A DNA stretch of 64,000 nucleotides from Pseudomonas sp. B28(2017) (GCF_002113025.1 NZ_NEJH01000003.1:62001-126000); one strand, 5' to 3'. Counted from the stretch's first letter, positions 49,942 through 63,474 are shown. The notes: generated from the letters alone by a model not told the origin. Numbers and translations are program-made.

Positions 49942-49970
49942 AAAACGCCCCCTAGTGGGGCGTTTTGCTA
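49942..49970 (+). terminator. Rho-independent terminator after yidC
   Basis: A ten-base stem AAAACGCCCC / GGGGCGTTTT with a five-base loop ends in a short T-run 23 bases after the yidC stop. It separates yidC from mnmE. Confidence 0.85.
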
Positions 49971-49998
49971 TCTGTCACTTTTGTCTGGATACCGGTTT

Positions 49999-51369
49999 AT
50001 GAGCGTTCCTCGTGAAACCATCGCAGCCGTCGCCACCGCTCAAGGTCGCGGCGGTGTAGGCATCGTGCGTATTTCCGGGCCGTTGGCCAGTGCTGCGGCC
50101 AAGGCCTTCAGTGGTCGCGAACTCAAGCCGCGATTTGCCCACTATGGTCCGTTTCTCGGTGAAAACGGCGAGGTGCTGGATCAGGGCATCGCGCTGTATT
50201 TTCCAGGGCCAAACTCGTTCACCGGCGAAGATGTGCTGGAACTCCAGGGTCATGGCGGCCCGATCGTTCTGGATATGTTGCTCAAGCGCTGCCTTGAACT
50301 GGGTTGTCGTCTCGCCCGACCGGGGGAATTCAGTGAGCGCGCCTTCCTCAACGACAAACTGGACCTCGCTCAGGCCGAGGCGATTGCCGACCTGATTGAA
50401 GCCAGTTCCGCCCAGGCTGCGCGAAACGCGTTGCGCTCCCTGCAGGGTGCATTCTCGTCACGTGTGCATAACCTCACCGAGCAACTGATCGGCCTGCGAA
50501 TCTATGTCGAAGCGGCCATCGATTTCCCGGAAGAGGAAATCGACTTTCTCGCCGATGGCCACGTCCTGAGCATGCTCGACAAAGTTCGCGACGAGTTATC
50601 CACCGTCATGCGCGAAGCCGGGCAGGGCGCCTTGCTGCGAGACGGTATGACCGTGGTCATTGCCGGCCGTCCGAATGCCGGTAAATCCAGCCTGCTCAAT
50701 GCACTGGCCGGGCGTGAAGCGGCGATCGTGACCGAAATTGCCGGCACCACCCGGGATGTGCTTCGGGAACATATTCACATCGATGGTATGCCCCTGCATG
50801 TGGTGGATACCGCCGGACTGCGCGATACCGATGACCATGTGGAAAAAATCGGTGTCGAGCGAGCCTTGAAAGCCATTGGCGAAGCGGACCGGGTGCTGCT
50901 GGTGGTCGACGCCACGGCTCCGGAAGCCCTCGATCCATTCGCACTATGGCCGGAATTTCTCGAAATCCGTCCCGATCCCGCGAAAGTGACCCTGATCCGT
51001 AACAAGGCCGACCTTACGGGCGAAGCCATTGCCATCGAGGTCAGCGACGATGGCCACGTCACCATCAGCCTGAGCGCCAAGTCCGGTGGTGTCGGCCTGG
51101 AGCTGCTGCGCGACCACCTGAAGGCCTGCATGGGCTACGAGCAAACGTCCGAAAGCAGTTTCAGTGCTCGCCGGCGACACCTGGAGGCGCTAGGTCATGC
51201 CAGTGCTGCTCTCGAACATGGTCGCGCCCAATTGACCCTGGCCGGTGCCGGTGAGTTGTTGGCCGAGGATCTGCGCCAGGCTCAGCAATCGCTGGGAGAA
51301 ATCACCGGCGCCTTCAGCTCTGACGATCTGTTGGGGCGAATTTTCTCCAGCTTCTGCATCGGTAAGTAG
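49999..51369 (+). CDS. mnmE: tRNA uridine-5-carboxymethylaminomethyl(34) synthesis GTPase MnmE
   Basis: This 456-residue GTPase works with MnmG to modify the wobble uridine of several tRNAs. It has an N-terminal folate-binding domain ([22 protein letters not shown]), a helical domain interrupted by a G domain with G1 [14 protein letters not shown] near residue 225, G3 DTAGLRDT and G4 NKAD, and ends with the conserved CIGK. I chose the ATG at 49999, which begins with the family's SVPRETIAA, instead of the frame start at 49981. The second origin-like gap follows it. Confidence 0.97.
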   Translation: MSVPRETIAAVATAQGRGGVGIVRISGPLASAAAKAFSGRELKPRFAHYGPFLGENGEVLDQGIALYFPGPNSFTGEDVLELQGHGGPIVLDMLLKRCLELGCRLARPGEFSERAFLNDKLDLAQAEAIADLIEASSAQAARNALRSLQGAFSSRVHNLTEQLIGLRIYVEAAIDFPEEEIDFLADGHVLSMLDKVRDELSTVMREAGQGALLRDGMTVVIAGRPNAGKSSLLNALAGREAAIVTEIAGTTRDVLREHIHIDGMPLHVVDTAGLRDTDDHVEKIGVERALKAIGEADRVLLVVDATAPEALDPFALWPEFLEIRPDPAKVTLIRNKADLTGEAIAIEVSDDGHVTISLSAKSGGVGLELLRDHLKACMGYEQTSESSFSARRRHLEALGHASAALEHGRAQLTLAGAGELLAEDLRQAQQSLGEITGAFSSDDLLGRIFSSFCIGK

Positions 51370-51919
51370 CCCTCCTGTTGTTCACAGACAGGCCATTCGC
51401 GCCTGTCTGCTCCCTCCTTTTCTGAATAATCCTTCCAGTGCCGAGCGGAATTTGTCTGCTTGAGCGGAATTCCTGCACCTGAATTTCGCGCAAACAGGAC
51501 TTTTCTGTGGATTAAGCCCTGTGAATAAACGCCGCTAAGGTCAGTTGATAACAGGGCCCGAAAACTGAACATAACCGCCTCTGTGGATAACAACCCCTTT
51601 CATCCACAGGCTTACACCGGTTATCCAAGGGCCTCATTGGCACATGAACACAGGGTTTTGAATCTCTGTACACATTGAAAATAAAGGGCTGTGTAGATCT
51701 ATCCACAGAAAGGCATGTGCATAGAAATAAACATAAAAACAAAGATTTAATAAATTTCTCTCTTTTTAATTTCTATAACTCCGACTTTTCCACAGCTGGT
51801 TAAATTTTGTGCAAAGGGTTCTTTAGGAGGGGCGAAGTCCCTATACTTGTCGACCAGGTCCGAAAACCTGAGCTCAAACTATTCCTGAATTACCTACTTA
51901 AGCAGGCACGAGGTGCGTG
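51370..51919. other. Second origin-like intergenic region between mnmE and mnmG
   Basis: This 550-base gap carries one exact DnaA box, TGTGGATAA at 51582 (in the extended form TGTGGATAACAA). Single-mismatch boxes are at 51506, 51520, 51600, 51699 and 51786. A strongly AT-rich block occupies about 51721-51780. A TATACT (51842-51847) may be the -10 of the mnmG promoter, without a clear -35. The layout parallels the dnaA-rpmH gap and the place corresponds to enterobacterial oriC next to gidA. Confidence 0.75.
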
Positions 51920-53818
51920 GTGGATTTCCCTTCCCGTTTTGAAGTGATCGTCATCGGCGGCGGTCATGCCGGTACCGAGGCAGCACTGGCCTCAGCACGT
52001 ATGGGGGTTAAAACCCTGTTGCTGACGCATAACGTGGAAACCCTCGGTGCCATGAGTTGCAACCCGGCCATTGGCGGGATCGGCAAAAGCCACCTGGTCA
52101 AGGAAATCGATGCCCTCGGCGGCGCGATGGCCATGGCTACCGATAAAGGCGGCATCCAGTTTCGCGTGTTGAACAGCCGTAAAGGCCCCGCTGTGCGAGC
52201 AACCCGCGCACAGGCAGACCGGGTTCTGTACAAGGCCGCTGTCCGCGAAATCCTGGAAAACCAGCCGAACCTGTGGATATTTCAACAGGCTGCAGACGAT
52301 CTGATCGTCGAGCAGGAACAAGTCCGTGGTGTTGTTACCCAGATGGGCCTGCGTTTCTTCGCAGATTCCGTGGTATTGACCACCGGCACGTTCCTCGGTG
52401 GACTTATCCACATCGGTTTGCAGAATTTTTCCGGTGGTCGTGCCGGTGATCCACCATCGATCGCGCTGGCTCATCGTCTGCGTGAACTGCCATTGCGTGT
52501 GGGTCGTTTGAAAACCGGTACTCCACCGCGTATCGACAGCCGGTCTGTGGATTTCTCGGTGATGACCGAACAACCGGGCGATACACCGATCCCGGTGATG
52601 TCGTTCATGGGCAACAAGGAACAGCATCCACAGCAGGTAAGTTGCTGGATTACCCACACGAATGCGCGCACCCACGAAATCATTGCCGCGAACCTCGACC
52701 GTTCGCCGATGTATTCCGCTGCCGGTGAGATCGAAGGCATCGGCCCGCGTTACTGCCCGTCAATCGAAGACAAGATCCATCGCTTTGCCGACAAGGAAAG
52801 CCACCAGGTCTTCATCGAACCGGAAGGCCTGACGACAAACGAGCTGTATCCGAACGGGATATCCACATCCCTGCCGTTCGACGTGCAACTGCAGATCGTG
52901 CAATCGATCCGCGGCATGGAAAACGCGCACATCGTGCGACCGGGCTACGCCATCGAGTATGACTACTTCGACCCGCGTGACCTGAAGTACAGCCTGGAAA
53001 CCAAAGTCATTGGCGGGCTGTTCTTCGCCGGGCAAATCAACGGCACCACCGGTTACGAAGAAGCCGGCGCCCAAGGTCTGTTGGCTGGAACCAACGCTGC
53101 ACTGCGTGCACAAGGCAAAGAAGCCTGGTGCCCGCGTCGCGACGAGGCCTATATCGGCGTATTGGTCGACGACCTGATTACCCTCGGTACCCAAGAGCCG
53201 TACCGGATGTTCACCTCCCGTGCCGAATACCGTCTGATTCTGCGTGAAGACAACGCCGACCTGCGCCTGACCGAAAAAGGCCGCGAACTGGGCCTGGTGG
53301 ATGACGTGCGTTGGGCGGCTTTCTGCAAGAAACGCGAAAACATCGAACTGGAAGAGCAGCGTCTGAAAAGTACCTGGGTTCGCCCGGGCACTGAACAAGG
53401 CGATGCGATCGCAGAAAAATTCGGCACGCCGCTGACGCACGAATACAACCTGCTCAATCTCTTGAGCCGTCCGGAAATCGACTACGCTGGTCTGATCGAA
53501 GTGACCGGTGACGGGGCAGAAGATCCACAGGTGGCCGAGCAGGTCGAGATCAAGACCAAATACGCCGGTTACATCGATCGTCAACAGGACGAAATCGCCC
53601 GCTTGCGAGCCAGCGAGGATACCAAACTGCCTGTGGATATCGATTACACGAATATTTCCGGTCTCTCCAAAGAGATCCAGAGCAAGCTCGGTGCGACCCG
53701 TCCAGAGACTTTGGGCCAGGCTTCGCGTATCCCGGGCGTAACGCCGGCAGCCATTTCGCTGTTGATGATTCATTTGAAAAAACGCGGCGCGGGCCGTCAG
53801 TTGGAGCAAAGCGCTTGA
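51920..53818 (+). CDS. mnmG: tRNA uridine-5-carboxymethylaminomethyl(34) synthesis enzyme MnmG
   Basis: This FAD-dependent partner of MnmE (formerly GidA) has 632 residues. The FAD-binding [15 protein letters not shown] is at the N-terminus, with [14 protein letters not shown] near residue 47, and the C-terminal helical domain binds MnmE and tRNA. Two adjacent GTG codons compete as start; I chose the second (51920), six bases after GAGG, because it gives the family start [12 protein letters not shown]. An exact DnaA box (52404-52412) and several near-matches lie in the gene. Its stop overlaps the TTG start of rsmG. Confidence 0.97.
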   Translation: MDFPSRFEVIVIGGGHAGTEAALASARMGVKTLLLTHNVETLGAMSCNPAIGGIGKSHLVKEIDALGGAMAMATDKGGIQFRVLNSRKGPAVRATRAQADRVLYKAAVREILENQPNLWIFQQAADDLIVEQEQVRGVVTQMGLRFFADSVVLTTGTFLGGLIHIGLQNFSGGRAGDPPSIALAHRLRELPLRVGRLKTGTPPRIDSRSVDFSVMTEQPGDTPIPVMSFMGNKEQHPQQVSCWITHTNARTHEIIAANLDRSPMYSAAGEIEGIGPRYCPSIEDKIHRFADKESHQVFIEPEGLTTNELYPNGISTSLPFDVQLQIVQSIRGMENAHIVRPGYAIEYDYFDPRDLKYSLETKVIGGLFFAGQINGTTGYEEAGAQGLLAGTNAALRAQGKEAWCPRRDEAYIGVLVDDLITLGTQEPYRMFTSRAEYRLILREDNADLRLTEKGRELGLVDDVRWAAFCKKRENIELEEQRLKSTWVRPGTEQGDAIAEKFGTPLTHEYNLLNLLSRPEIDYAGLIEVTGDGAEDPQVAEQVEIKTKYAGYIDRQQDEIARLRASEDTKLPVDIDYTNISGLSKEIQSKLGATRPETLGQASRIPGVTPAAISLLMIHLKKRGAGRQLEQSA

Positions 53819-54459
53819 GTTCGTTGGTCACTTCGCAACATGCAGAAGAGTTATCCACAGGCGCCCGCCAGCTTGGCGTCACGCTGACAGAAACCCAGCA
53901 CGCGCAACTGCTGGGCTATCTGGCCCTGTTGATCAAATGGAACAAGGCTTACAACCTCACCGCCGTGCGTGATCCGGACGAAATGGTGTCCCGTCATCTG
54001 CTTGACAGTCTGAGCGTGATGTCATTCATCGAAAACGGACGCTGGCTTGACGTCGGCAGCGGCGGCGGCATGCCTGGCATCCCGTTGGCCATCCTGTTTC
54101 CAGAGTCCCAAGTGACCTGCCTGGACAGCAACGGCAAGAAAACCCGCTTTCTGACTCAGGTCAAACTCGAACTCAAACTGGATAACCTGCAAGTTATCCA
54201 CAGTCGCGTCGAAGCGTTCCAGCCTGCCCAGCCATTCAATGGGATCATCTCCCGTGCGTTCAGCAGCATGGAAAACTTCAGCAACTGGACTCGCCACCTC
54301 GGCGATAGCGAAACACGCTGGCTGGCAATGAAGGGCGTTCATCCGGCCGATGAGCTGGTAGCATTGCCGGCAGACTTCCACCTCGATAGCGAACACGCCC
54401 TGGCCGTACCTGGTTGCCAAGGCCAACGCCATCTGCTGATACTGCGCCGCACGGCATGA
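53815..54459 (+). CDS. rsmG: 16S rRNA (guanine(527)-N(7))-methyltransferase
   Basis: This 214-residue SAM-dependent enzyme (formerly GidB) methylates G527 in the decoding region of 16S rRNA; its loss gives low-level streptomycin resistance in several bacteria. The SAM motif [16 protein letters not shown] is near residue 77, and [17 protein letters not shown] lies before it. The TTG at 53815 overlaps the mnmG stop (TTGA), which suggests coupling. Two exact DnaA boxes are embedded in the gene (53851-53859 and 54194-54202). It is followed by parA. Confidence 0.95.
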   Translation: MSSLVTSQHAEELSTGARQLGVTLTETQHAQLLGYLALLIKWNKAYNLTAVRDPDEMVSRHLLDSLSVMSFIENGRWLDVGSGGGMPGIPLAILFPESQVTCLDSNGKKTRFLTQVKLELKLDNLQVIHSRVEAFQPAQPFNGIISRAFSSMENFSNWTRHLGDSETRWLAMKGVHPADELVALPADFHLDSEHALAVPGCQGQRHLLILRRTA

Positions 54460-54477
54460 TTGGGAACACAAGCAAGA

Positions 54478-55275
54478 ATGGCTAAGGTATTCGCGATTGC
54501 GAACCAAAAGGGTGGCGTGGGTAAAACCACCACCTGCATCAACCTCGCAGCATCCCTGGTCGCGACCAAGCGCCGGGTGCTGTTGATCGACCTTGATCCA
54601 CAGGGCAACGCCACCATGGGTAGCGGTGTGGATAAACATGGCCTGGAAAACTCGGTCTATGACCTGCTGATCGGCGAATGTGATCTGGCCCAGGCCATGC
54701 ACTTCTCTGAACACGGTGGTTACCAGTTGTTGCCGGCCAACCGCGACCTCACCGCGGCCGAAGTGGTGCTGCTGGAAATGCAGATGAAGGAAAGCCGTCT
54801 GCGCAGCGCGTTGGCGCCGATCCGGGAAAACTACGATTACATCCTGATCGACTGCCCGCCGTCGCTGTCGATGCTGACCCTCAACGCACTGGTTGCCGCC
54901 GACGGGGTAATTATCCCCATGCAGTGCGAGTACTTCGCACTCGAAGGCTTGAGCGACCTTGTGGATAACATCAAGCGTATCGCTGAACTGCTGAATCCGA
55001 ACCTCAAGGTCGAAGGCCTGCTGCGTACGATGTACGACCCGCGCCTGAGCCTGATGAACGATGTCTCGGCGCAGCTCAAGGAACACTTCGGCGAACAGCT
55101 CTACGACACCGTCATTCCGCGCAACATCCGTCTGGCCGAAGCACCAAGCTACGGCATGCCGGCGCTGGCGTACGACAAAGCATCGCGAGGCGCCGTTGCC
55201 TATCTGGCATTGGCGGGCGAAATGGTTCGTCGTCAACGCAAAAACTCACGCATCGCCGCTGCTCAGGCAACTTAA
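54478..55275 (+). CDS. parA: Chromosome partitioning ATPase ParA (Soj)
   Basis: This 265-residue deviant Walker-type ATPase drives segregation of the ParB-bound origin region. The Walker motif KGGVGKTT is at residues 11-18, DLDPQGNAT near residue 40 and DCPPSLSMLTLNAL near residue 123. I chose the ATG at 54478, which begins AKVFAIANQKGG as in the family; the frame opens six codons earlier. Two exact DnaA boxes lie within it (54627-54635 and 54960-54968). parB follows after nine bases, and the cognate parS sites are in recF. Confidence 0.96.
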   Translation: MAKVFAIANQKGGVGKTTTCINLAASLVATKRRVLLIDLDPQGNATMGSGVDKHGLENSVYDLLIGECDLAQAMHFSEHGGYQLLPANRDLTAAEVVLLEMQMKESRLRSALAPIRENYDYILIDCPPSLSMLTLNALVAADGVIIPMQCEYFALEGLSDLVDNIKRIAELLNPNLKVEGLLRTMYDPRLSLMNDVSAQLKEHFGEQLYDTVIPRNIRLAEAPSYGMPALAYDKASRGAVAYLALAGEMVRRQRKNSRIAAAQAT

Positions 55276-55284
55276 GGAATCCCC

Positions 55285-56157
55285 ATGGCCGTCAAGAAAC
55301 GAGGTCTCGGACGTGGACTGGATGCTCTGTTGAGTGGTCCGACTGTCAGCTCGCTGGAAGAACAAGCGGCGCAAGCCGATCAGCGTGAGCTGCAACACCT
55401 TCCCCTGGATCTGCTCCAGCGCGGCAAATACCAGCCGCGACGTGACATGGACCCGCAGGCGCTCGAAGAGCTGGCGCAGTCGATCAAGGCCCAGGGCGTC
55501 ATGCAGCCCATTGTGGTTCGCCCGATCGGCAGTGGCCGTTTTGAAATCATTGCCGGCGAACGCCGCTGGCGCGCCAGCCAGCAAGCCGGGCAGGAAACCA
55601 TCCCGGCGATGGTTCGCGATGTACCCGATGAAACAGCGATCGCCATCGCCCTGATCGAGAACATCCAGCGCGAAGACCTGAACCCGATTGAAGAAGCGGT
55701 AGCCCTGCAGCGCTTGCAGCAGGAATTCCAGCTGACTCAGCAACAGGTGGCCGAAGCCGTGGGCAAGTCCCGGGTGACCGTGTCTAACCTGCTGCGGCTG
55801 ATCTCCTTGCCGGAAGTCATCAAGACCATGTTGTCCCACGGCGACCTGGAAATGGGTCATGCCCGTGCTTTGCTCGGTTTGCCGGACAATCAACAGGTTG
55901 AAGGGGCGCGACATGTTGTCGCACGCGGACTGACCGTGCGCCAAACCGAGGCACTTGTTCGCCAGTGGTTGAGTGGCAAACCGGAGCCTGTCGAACCGGT
56001 AAAACCGGACCCGGATATCGCCCGCCTCGAGCAGCGCCTGGCCGAGCGCCTAGGCTCTGCGGTGCAGATTCGCCACGGTAAGAAGGGTAAAGGGCAGTTG
56101 GTGATTGGTTACAACTCCCTGGATGAGCTTCAAGGCGTACTCGCACATATCCGCTGA
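55285..56157 (+). CDS. parB: Chromosome partitioning protein ParB (Spo0J)
   Basis: This 290-residue CTP-dependent DNA clamp loads at parS and spreads along the origin region. The N-terminal CTPase motifs are present (Box I QPIVVRPIG, Box II GERRWRAS near residue 93 and ENIQREDLNPIEEA near residue 126). A helix-turn-helix for parS recognition (QQQVAEAVGKSRVTVSNLLRL) and a C-terminal dimerisation domain follow. AAGGAAT precedes the ATG. Two parS palindromes for it lie about 12 kb away inside recF. Confidence 0.96.
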   Translation: MAVKKRGLGRGLDALLSGPTVSSLEEQAAQADQRELQHLPLDLLQRGKYQPRRDMDPQALEELAQSIKAQGVMQPIVVRPIGSGRFEIIAGERRWRASQQAGQETIPAMVRDVPDETAIAIALIENIQREDLNPIEEAVALQRLQQEFQLTQQQVAEAVGKSRVTVSNLLRLISLPEVIKTMLSHGDLEMGHARALLGLPDNQQVEGARHVVARGLTVRQTEALVRQWLSGKPEPVEPVKPDPDIARLEQRLAERLGSAVQIRHGKKGKGQLVIGYNSLDELQGVLAHIR

Positions 56158-56202
56158 AACATTTCCTCATGTAGCGCGCAATCGGAAATCACTACCTGAC
56201 AG

Positions 56203-56231
56203 TTGAATAGGGGCTGAACCGCCCCTATACT
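56203..56231 (+). promoter_or_regulatory. atp operon promoter with palindromic spacer
   Basis: TTGAAT (56203-56208) and TATACT (56226-56231) are exactly 17 bases apart and about 70 bases before atpI. The spacer is filled by an inverted repeat AGGGGC-TGAACC-GCCCCT whose right arm runs into the -10 element. The repeat could be a regulator site or the remains of a parB terminator. Confidence 0.75.
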
Positions 56232-56305
56232 CTGCGCGCATTTTGTCGGCACAAATTATGCCAAGTTATTGAATTTCGGCAGCCGGCCATTGGAGAGCAA
56301 AAGTG

Positions 56306-57599
<1,294 letters not shown>

Positions 57600-57623
57600 G
57601 GCCAGTCTCGACTAGTCTGATGT

Positions 57624-57645
57624 CCTTCCCGGTCAAACGGGAAGG
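57624..57645 (+). promoter_or_regulatory. Intercistronic hairpin between atpB and atpE
   Basis: An eight-base stem CCTTCCCG / CGGGAAGG with a six-base loop and no T-run lies 88 bases before atpE. It may stabilise or delimit the atpE message; a strong GGGAGGAAAG ribosome site follows before the ATG. Confidence 0.6.
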
Positions 57646-57717
57646 GGCTCCTTACCGGGCCTCTGAAACGATTTGTTTTACCGCTTTAATCTAAAAAACC
57701 TAAACCATACGACGTAA

Positions 57718-57990
<273 letters not shown>

Positions 57991-58011
57991 TTACTCGGAT
58001 CTTCCGGGTAA
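57991..58011 (+). promoter_or_regulatory. Intercistronic hairpin directly after atpE
   Basis: TTACTCGGA and TCCGGGTAA pair around a three-base loop immediately after the atpE stop codon, with one G-T pair and no T-run. It may protect the 3' end of an atpE-containing RNA. Confidence 0.55.
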
Positions 58012-58048
58012 TTTGGTGTGATGGACAACGTAACTGCGAGGTGTTGGC

Positions 58049-58519
58049 GTGAACATTAATGCGACCCTGATTGGCCAGTCCGTTGCGTTCCTGATTTTTG
58101 TACTGTTCTGCATGAAGTTCGTATGGCCTCCGGTCATCACGGCACTGCACGAACGTCAAAAGAAGATCGCTGATGGTCTGGACGCTGCCAGCCGAGCAGC
58201 TCGCGACCTGGAGTTGGCCCAAGAGAAAGCGGGTCAGCAACTGCGCGAAGCGAAAGCTCAGGCAGCTGAAATCATCGAGCAAGCCAAGAAACGCGGTACC
58301 CAGATTGTCGACGAAGCCCGTGAACAGGCTCGCGTCGAAGCTGACCGTGTGAAGGCTCAGGCTCAGGCCGAGATCGAACAGGAGCTGAACAGCGTCAAAG
58401 ACGCGCTGCGCGCCCAAGTGGGTAGCCTGGCCGTTGGCGGTGCTTCGAAGATCCTGGGCAAGGCAATCGATCAAAACGCGCACGCAGAGCTGGTTAACCA
58501 ACTGGCTGCTGAAATCTAA
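58049..58519 (+). CDS. atpF: ATP synthase F0 subunit b
   Basis: This 156-residue peripheral-stalk protein has one N-terminal membrane helix (about residues 5-25) followed by a long charged helix (about 30-140) that dimerises and reaches F1. The start is a GTG behind GAGGTG, giving the family sequence [17 protein letters not shown]. It lies 58 bases after atpE, a gap that includes a hairpin, and 12 bases before atpH. Length is standard. Confidence 0.97.
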   Translation: MNINATLIGQSVAFLIFVLFCMKFVWPPVITALHERQKKIADGLDAASRAARDLELAQEKAGQQLREAKAQAAEIIEQAKKRGTQIVDEAREQARVEADRVKAQAQAEIEQELNSVKDALRAQVGSLAVGGASKILGKAIDQNAHAELVNQLAAEI

Positions 58520-58531
58520 GCGAGGGCGATC

Positions 58532-59068
58532 ATGGCAGAACTGACCACGTTGGCCCGACCTTACGCTAAGGCGGCCTTCGAGCACGCTCAGGCCCACCAG
58601 CAACTGGCCAATTGGTCAGCCATGCTCGGCCTGGCAGCAGCGGTGTCGGAAGACGACACCATGCAGCGCGTGCTCAAGGCCCCGCGACTGACGAGCGCAG
58701 AAAAGGCCGCCACGTTCATTGACGTGTGCGGCGACAAGTTCGATGCCAAGGCACAGAATTTCATCCACGTTGTTGCCGAAAACGAGCGCCTCCTGCTTCT
58801 GCCGGAGATCGCCGCTCTGTTCGACCTGTACAAGGCCGAGCAAGAGAAATCGGTAGACGTAGAAGTGACCAGTGCTTTCGCATTGAACCAAGAACAGCAA
58901 GACAAACTCGCCAAGGTTCTCAGTGCACGACTCAACCGGGAAGTGCGCCTGCAAGTCGAGGAAGACAGTTCCCTTATCGGGGGCGTTGTCATCCGCGCCG
59001 GCGACCTGGTTATCGATGGCTCGATTCGCGGCAAAATCGCGAAACTGGCCGAAGCATTGAAATCTTGA
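58532..59068 (+). CDS. atpH: ATP synthase F1 subunit delta
   Basis: This 178-residue subunit joins the b-dimer to the top of the F1 alpha/beta ring. The N-terminal helical domain begins [15 protein letters not shown], and the C-terminal signature [22 protein letters not shown] is present. GAGGG lies ahead of the ATG and it is 12 bases from atpF. Long antisense frames over this gene and atpA are shadows. Nothing unusual was seen. Confidence 0.97.
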   Translation: MAELTTLARPYAKAAFEHAQAHQQLANWSAMLGLAAAVSEDDTMQRVLKAPRLTSAEKAATFIDVCGDKFDAKAQNFIHVVAENERLLLLPEIAALFDLYKAEQEKSVDVEVTSAFALNQEQQDKLAKVLSARLNREVRLQVEEDSSLIGGVVIRAGDLVIDGSIRGKIAKLAEALKS

Positions 59069-59089
59069 GTTTGAAGGGGCAGCAGAGCA

Positions 59090-60634
59090 ATGCAGCAACT
59101 CAATCCTTCCGAAATTAGTGAAATTATCAAAGGCCGCATCGAAAAGCTCGATGTGACCTCCCAAGCCCGTAACGAAGGCACTGTCGTCAGCGTATCTGAC
59201 GGTATCGTGCGGATTCACGGTCTGGCCGACGTTATGTACGGCGAGATGATCGAGTTTCCGGGCGGCGTCTTCGGTATGGCCCTCAACCTGGAGCAAGACT
59301 CCGTAGGTGCCGTTGTGTTGGGCGCATACACCAGTCTGGCTGAAGGCATGAGCGCCAAGTGCACTGGCCGCATCCTGCAAGTTCCGGTTGGTAAGGAGCT
59401 GCTGGGTCGCGTTGTCGACGCATTGGGTAACCCAGTTGATGGCAAAGGCCCGCTGAACAACACCGAGACCGACGCGGTCGAGAAAGTTGCTCCAGGCGTG
59501 ATCTGGCGTAAGTCGGTAGACCAGCCTGTACAGACTGGCTACAAGGCTGTCGATGCCATGATCCCTGTCGGCCGTGGCCAGCGTGAGCTGATCATCGGTG
59601 ACCGTCAGATCGGTAAAACCGCTCTGGCGATCGACGCGATCATCAACCAGAAAAACAGCGGCATTTTCTGCGTATACGTGGCAATCGGTCAGAAACAATC
59701 GACCATCGCCAACGTTGTTCGCAAGCTGGAAGAAAACGGCGCCCTGGCCAACACGATCATCGTGGCTGCCAGTGCTTCGGAATCTCCTGCGCTGCAATAC
59801 CTGGCTCCGTACTCCGGTTGCACCATGGGCGAATTCTTCCGCGACCGCGGTGAAGACGCGCTGATCGTTTATGACGATCTGTCCAAGCAAGCAGTGGCTT
59901 ACCGCCAGATTTCCCTGCTGCTGCGCCGTCCACCAGGTCGTGAAGCTTACCCAGGCGACGTGTTCTATCTCCACTCCCGTCTGCTGGAGCGCGCATCCCG
60001 CGTTTCGGAAGAGTACGTAGAGAAGTTCACCAACGGCGCAGTGACCGGCAAAACCGGTTCCCTGACCGCACTGCCGATCATCGAAACCCAGGCTGGCGAC
60101 GTTTCTGCGTTCGTTCCGACCAACGTGATTTCCATCACCGACGGTCAGATCTTCCTGGAGTCGGCCATGTTCAACTCGGGCATCCGCCCTGCAGTGAACG
60201 CCGGTGTTTCGGTATCCCGTGTGGGTGGTGCCGCTCAGACCAAGATCATCAAGAAGCTGTCCGGTGGTATCCGTACCGCTCTGGCTCAGTACCGTGAACT
60301 GGCGGCATTCGCCCAGTTCGCTTCTGACCTGGACGAAGCGACCCGTAAGCAACTTGAGCATGGTCAGCGCGTAACCGAGCTGATGAAGCAGAAGCAATAC
60401 GCGCCAATGTCGATCGCCGACATGTCGCTGTCGCTGTATGCCGCTGAGCGTGGGTTCCTGACTGACATTGAAAACGCCAAAGTCGGCAGCTTCGAGCAAG
60501 CGCTGATTGCTTACTTCAACCGCGATCACGCCGAATTGATGGCGAAGATCAACGTGAAGGGTGACTTCAATGACGAAATCGACGCTGGCCTCAAAGCCGG
60601 TATCGAGAAGTTCAAGGCCACCCAAACCTGGTAA
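59090..60634 (+). CDS. atpA: ATP synthase F1 subunit alpha
   Basis: This 514-residue subunit alternates with beta in the F1 head and holds the regulatory nucleotide sites. Walker A GDRQIGKT is at residues 170-177, and the family signature [17 protein letters not shown] (reading [16 protein letters not shown]) is near residue 365. The N-terminus [17 protein letters not shown] binds delta. AAGGGG precedes the ATG by about 12 bases. A GC-rich hairpin lies in the 50-base gap to atpG. Confidence 0.98.
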   Translation: MQQLNPSEISEIIKGRIEKLDVTSQARNEGTVVSVSDGIVRIHGLADVMYGEMIEFPGGVFGMALNLEQDSVGAVVLGAYTSLAEGMSAKCTGRILQVPVGKELLGRVVDALGNPVDGKGPLNNTETDAVEKVAPGVIWRKSVDQPVQTGYKAVDAMIPVGRGQRELIIGDRQIGKTALAIDAIINQKNSGIFCVYVAIGQKQSTIANVVRKLEENGALANTIIVAASASESPALQYLAPYSGCTMGEFFRDRGEDALIVYDDLSKQAVAYRQISLLLRRPPGREAYPGDVFYLHSRLLERASRVSEEYVEKFTNGAVTGKTGSLTALPIIETQAGDVSAFVPTNVISITDGQIFLESAMFNSGIRPAVNAGVSVSRVGGAAQTKIIKKLSGGIRTALAQYRELAAFAQFASDLDEATRKQLEHGQRVTELMKQKQYAPMSIADMSLSLYAAERGFLTDIENAKVGSFEQALIAYFNRDHAELMAKINVKGDFNDEIDAGLKAGIEKFKATQTW

Positions 60635-60639
60635 GCCGC

Positions 60640-60663
60640 AGCGGGGGCCGCGAGGCTCCCGCT
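60640..60663 (+). promoter_or_regulatory. Intercistronic hairpin between atpA and atpG
   Basis: A ten-base stem AGCGGGGGCC / GGCTCCCGCT (one G-T pair) with loop GCGA lies just after the atpA stop. There is no T-run, so it is unlikely to be a terminator. Confidence 0.6.
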
Positions 60664-60684
60664 TGCTAACCTGATAGGTGTTAC

Positions 60685-61545
60685 ATGGCAGGCGCAAAAG
60701 AGATTCGCAGTAAGATTGCGAGCATCAAAAGCACGCAAAAAATTACCAGCGCCATGGAAAAAGTGGCGGTCAGCAAAATGCGCAAGGCACAAATGCGCAT
60801 GGCTGCTAGCCGTCCTTATGCGGAGCGCATCCGCCAGGTTATTGGTCATCTGGCCAACGCCAACCCGGAATATCGCCACCCGTTCATGATCGACCGTGAA
60901 GTAAAACGCGTCGGTTATGTCGTAGTGAGCAGTGACCGTGGTCTGTGTGGTGGCTTGAACACCAACCTGTTCAAGGCTCTGGTCAAGGACATGGCGGTAA
61001 ACCGCGAAAACGGCGTCGAGATCGATCTGTGTGTGGTTGGTAGCAAGGGTGCGGCTTTCTTCCGCAACTTCGGCGGTAACGTCGTTGCAGCTATCAGTCA
61101 CCTGGGTGAAGAGCCGTCGATCAACGATTTGATCGGCAGCGTCAAGGTGATGCTGGATGCCTATCTGGACGGCCGTATTGACCGCCTGTCCGTGGTGTCC
61201 AACAAGTTCGTCAACACCATGACGCAAACGCCTACCGTGGAGCAGTTGATTCCACTGGTGGCAACCCCGGATCAGGAACTCAAGCACCACTGGGACTATC
61301 TCTACGAACCGGACGCCAAAGAGCTGCTTGACGGCTTGATGGTGCGTTACGTGGAGTCGCAGGTCTACCAGGCGGTGGTCGAGAACAACGCAGCTGAACA
61401 AGCTGCGCGGATGATCGCGATGAAGAACGCTACCGACAACGCCGGTGATTTGATCAGCGAATTGCAGCTGGTCTACAACAAGGCGCGTCAGGCTGCGATC
61501 ACCCAAGAGATCTCGGAAATCGTCGGCGGCGCTGCCGCGGTTTAA
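60685..61545 (+). CDS. atpG: ATP synthase F1 subunit gamma
   Basis: This 286-residue subunit is the central rotor shaft. The N-terminal helix [27 protein letters not shown] and the C-terminal helix [26 protein letters not shown] pair as the coiled coil inside the alpha/beta ring, and [12 protein letters not shown] near residue 78 is a family signature. The ribosome site is modest (ATAGGTG). It lies 50 bases after atpA and 27 before atpD. Standard length. Confidence 0.98.
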   Translation: MAGAKEIRSKIASIKSTQKITSAMEKVAVSKMRKAQMRMAASRPYAERIRQVIGHLANANPEYRHPFMIDREVKRVGYVVVSSDRGLCGGLNTNLFKALVKDMAVNRENGVEIDLCVVGSKGAAFFRNFGGNVVAAISHLGEEPSINDLIGSVKVMLDAYLDGRIDRLSVVSNKFVNTMTQTPTVEQLIPLVATPDQELKHHWDYLYEPDAKELLDGLMVRYVESQVYQAVVENNAAEQAARMIAMKNATDNAGDLISELQLVYNKARQAAITQEISEIVGGAAAV

Positions 61546-62949
<1,404 letters not shown>

Positions 62950-62955
62950 TCCCGG

Positions 62956-62971
62956 CGCCCGGCAACGGGCG
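62956..62971 (+). promoter_or_regulatory. Intercistronic hairpin between atpD and atpC
   Basis: CGCCCG and CGGGCG pair around a GCAA tetraloop six bases after the atpD stop codon. There is no T-run. It is similar in placement to the other intercistronic hairpins of this operon. Confidence 0.55.
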
Positions 62972-62994
62972 TTCATTTAGGTTGAGGCAATCAG

Positions 62995-63420
62995 ATGGCT
63001 ATGACAGTCCATTGCGACATCGTCAGCGCGGAAGGGGAAATCTTTTCCGGTCTGGTCGAGATGGTGATTGCGCACGGTGCACTGGGTGATCTTGGTATCG
63101 CCCTGGGTCACGCGCCGCTGATCACTAATCTGAAGCCAGGTCCGATCCGCCTGGTCAAGCAGGGTGGGGAAGAGGAGGTGTATTACATCTCCGGTGGTTT
63201 CCTCGAGGTTCAGCCGAACATGGTCAAGGTTCTTGCCGACACCGTGCAACGTGCTGCCGACCTGGACGAAGCCTCCGCTCTGGAAGCCGTCAAGGCTGCC
63301 GAGAAGGCTCTGCACGACAGAGGCGGGGAGTTCGACTACGGTTCTGCTGCCGCACGCCTGGCCGAGGCTGCAGCTCAGCTGCGCACCGTCCAGCAGATCC
63401 GCAAGAAGTTCGGCCATTAA
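62995..63420 (+). CDS. atpC: ATP synthase F1 subunit epsilon
   Basis: This 141-residue subunit has the N-terminal beta sandwich that binds gamma and the c-ring ([40 protein letters not shown]) and the C-terminal helical pair that can inhibit ATP hydrolysis. TGAGG precedes the ATG, with a second ATG two codons on. It is the last gene of the operon and is followed by a clear terminator. Confidence 0.97.
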   Translation: MAMTVHCDIVSAEGEIFSGLVEMVIAHGALGDLGIALGHAPLITNLKPGPIRLVKQGGEEEVYYISGGFLEVQPNMVKVLADTVQRAADLDEASALEAVKAAEKALHDRGGEFDYGSAAARLAEAAAQLRTVQQIRKKFGH

Positions 63421-63446
63421 GGCTGCACTTGTTGTGTGATTGATTA

Positions 63447-63474
63447 AAAAGGGTAGCCTCGGCTACCCTTTTTT
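63447..63474 (+). terminator. Rho-independent terminator of the atp operon
   Basis: AAAAGGGTAGC and GCTACCCTTTT pair around loop CTCG, followed by further T residues, 26 bases after the atpC stop codon. Confidence 0.93.

Noticed and set aside
58616..60697. A 693-codon open frame antisense to atpH and atpA
   Set aside because: Shadow of highly expressed, codon-biased genes; no ribosome site or family likeness.
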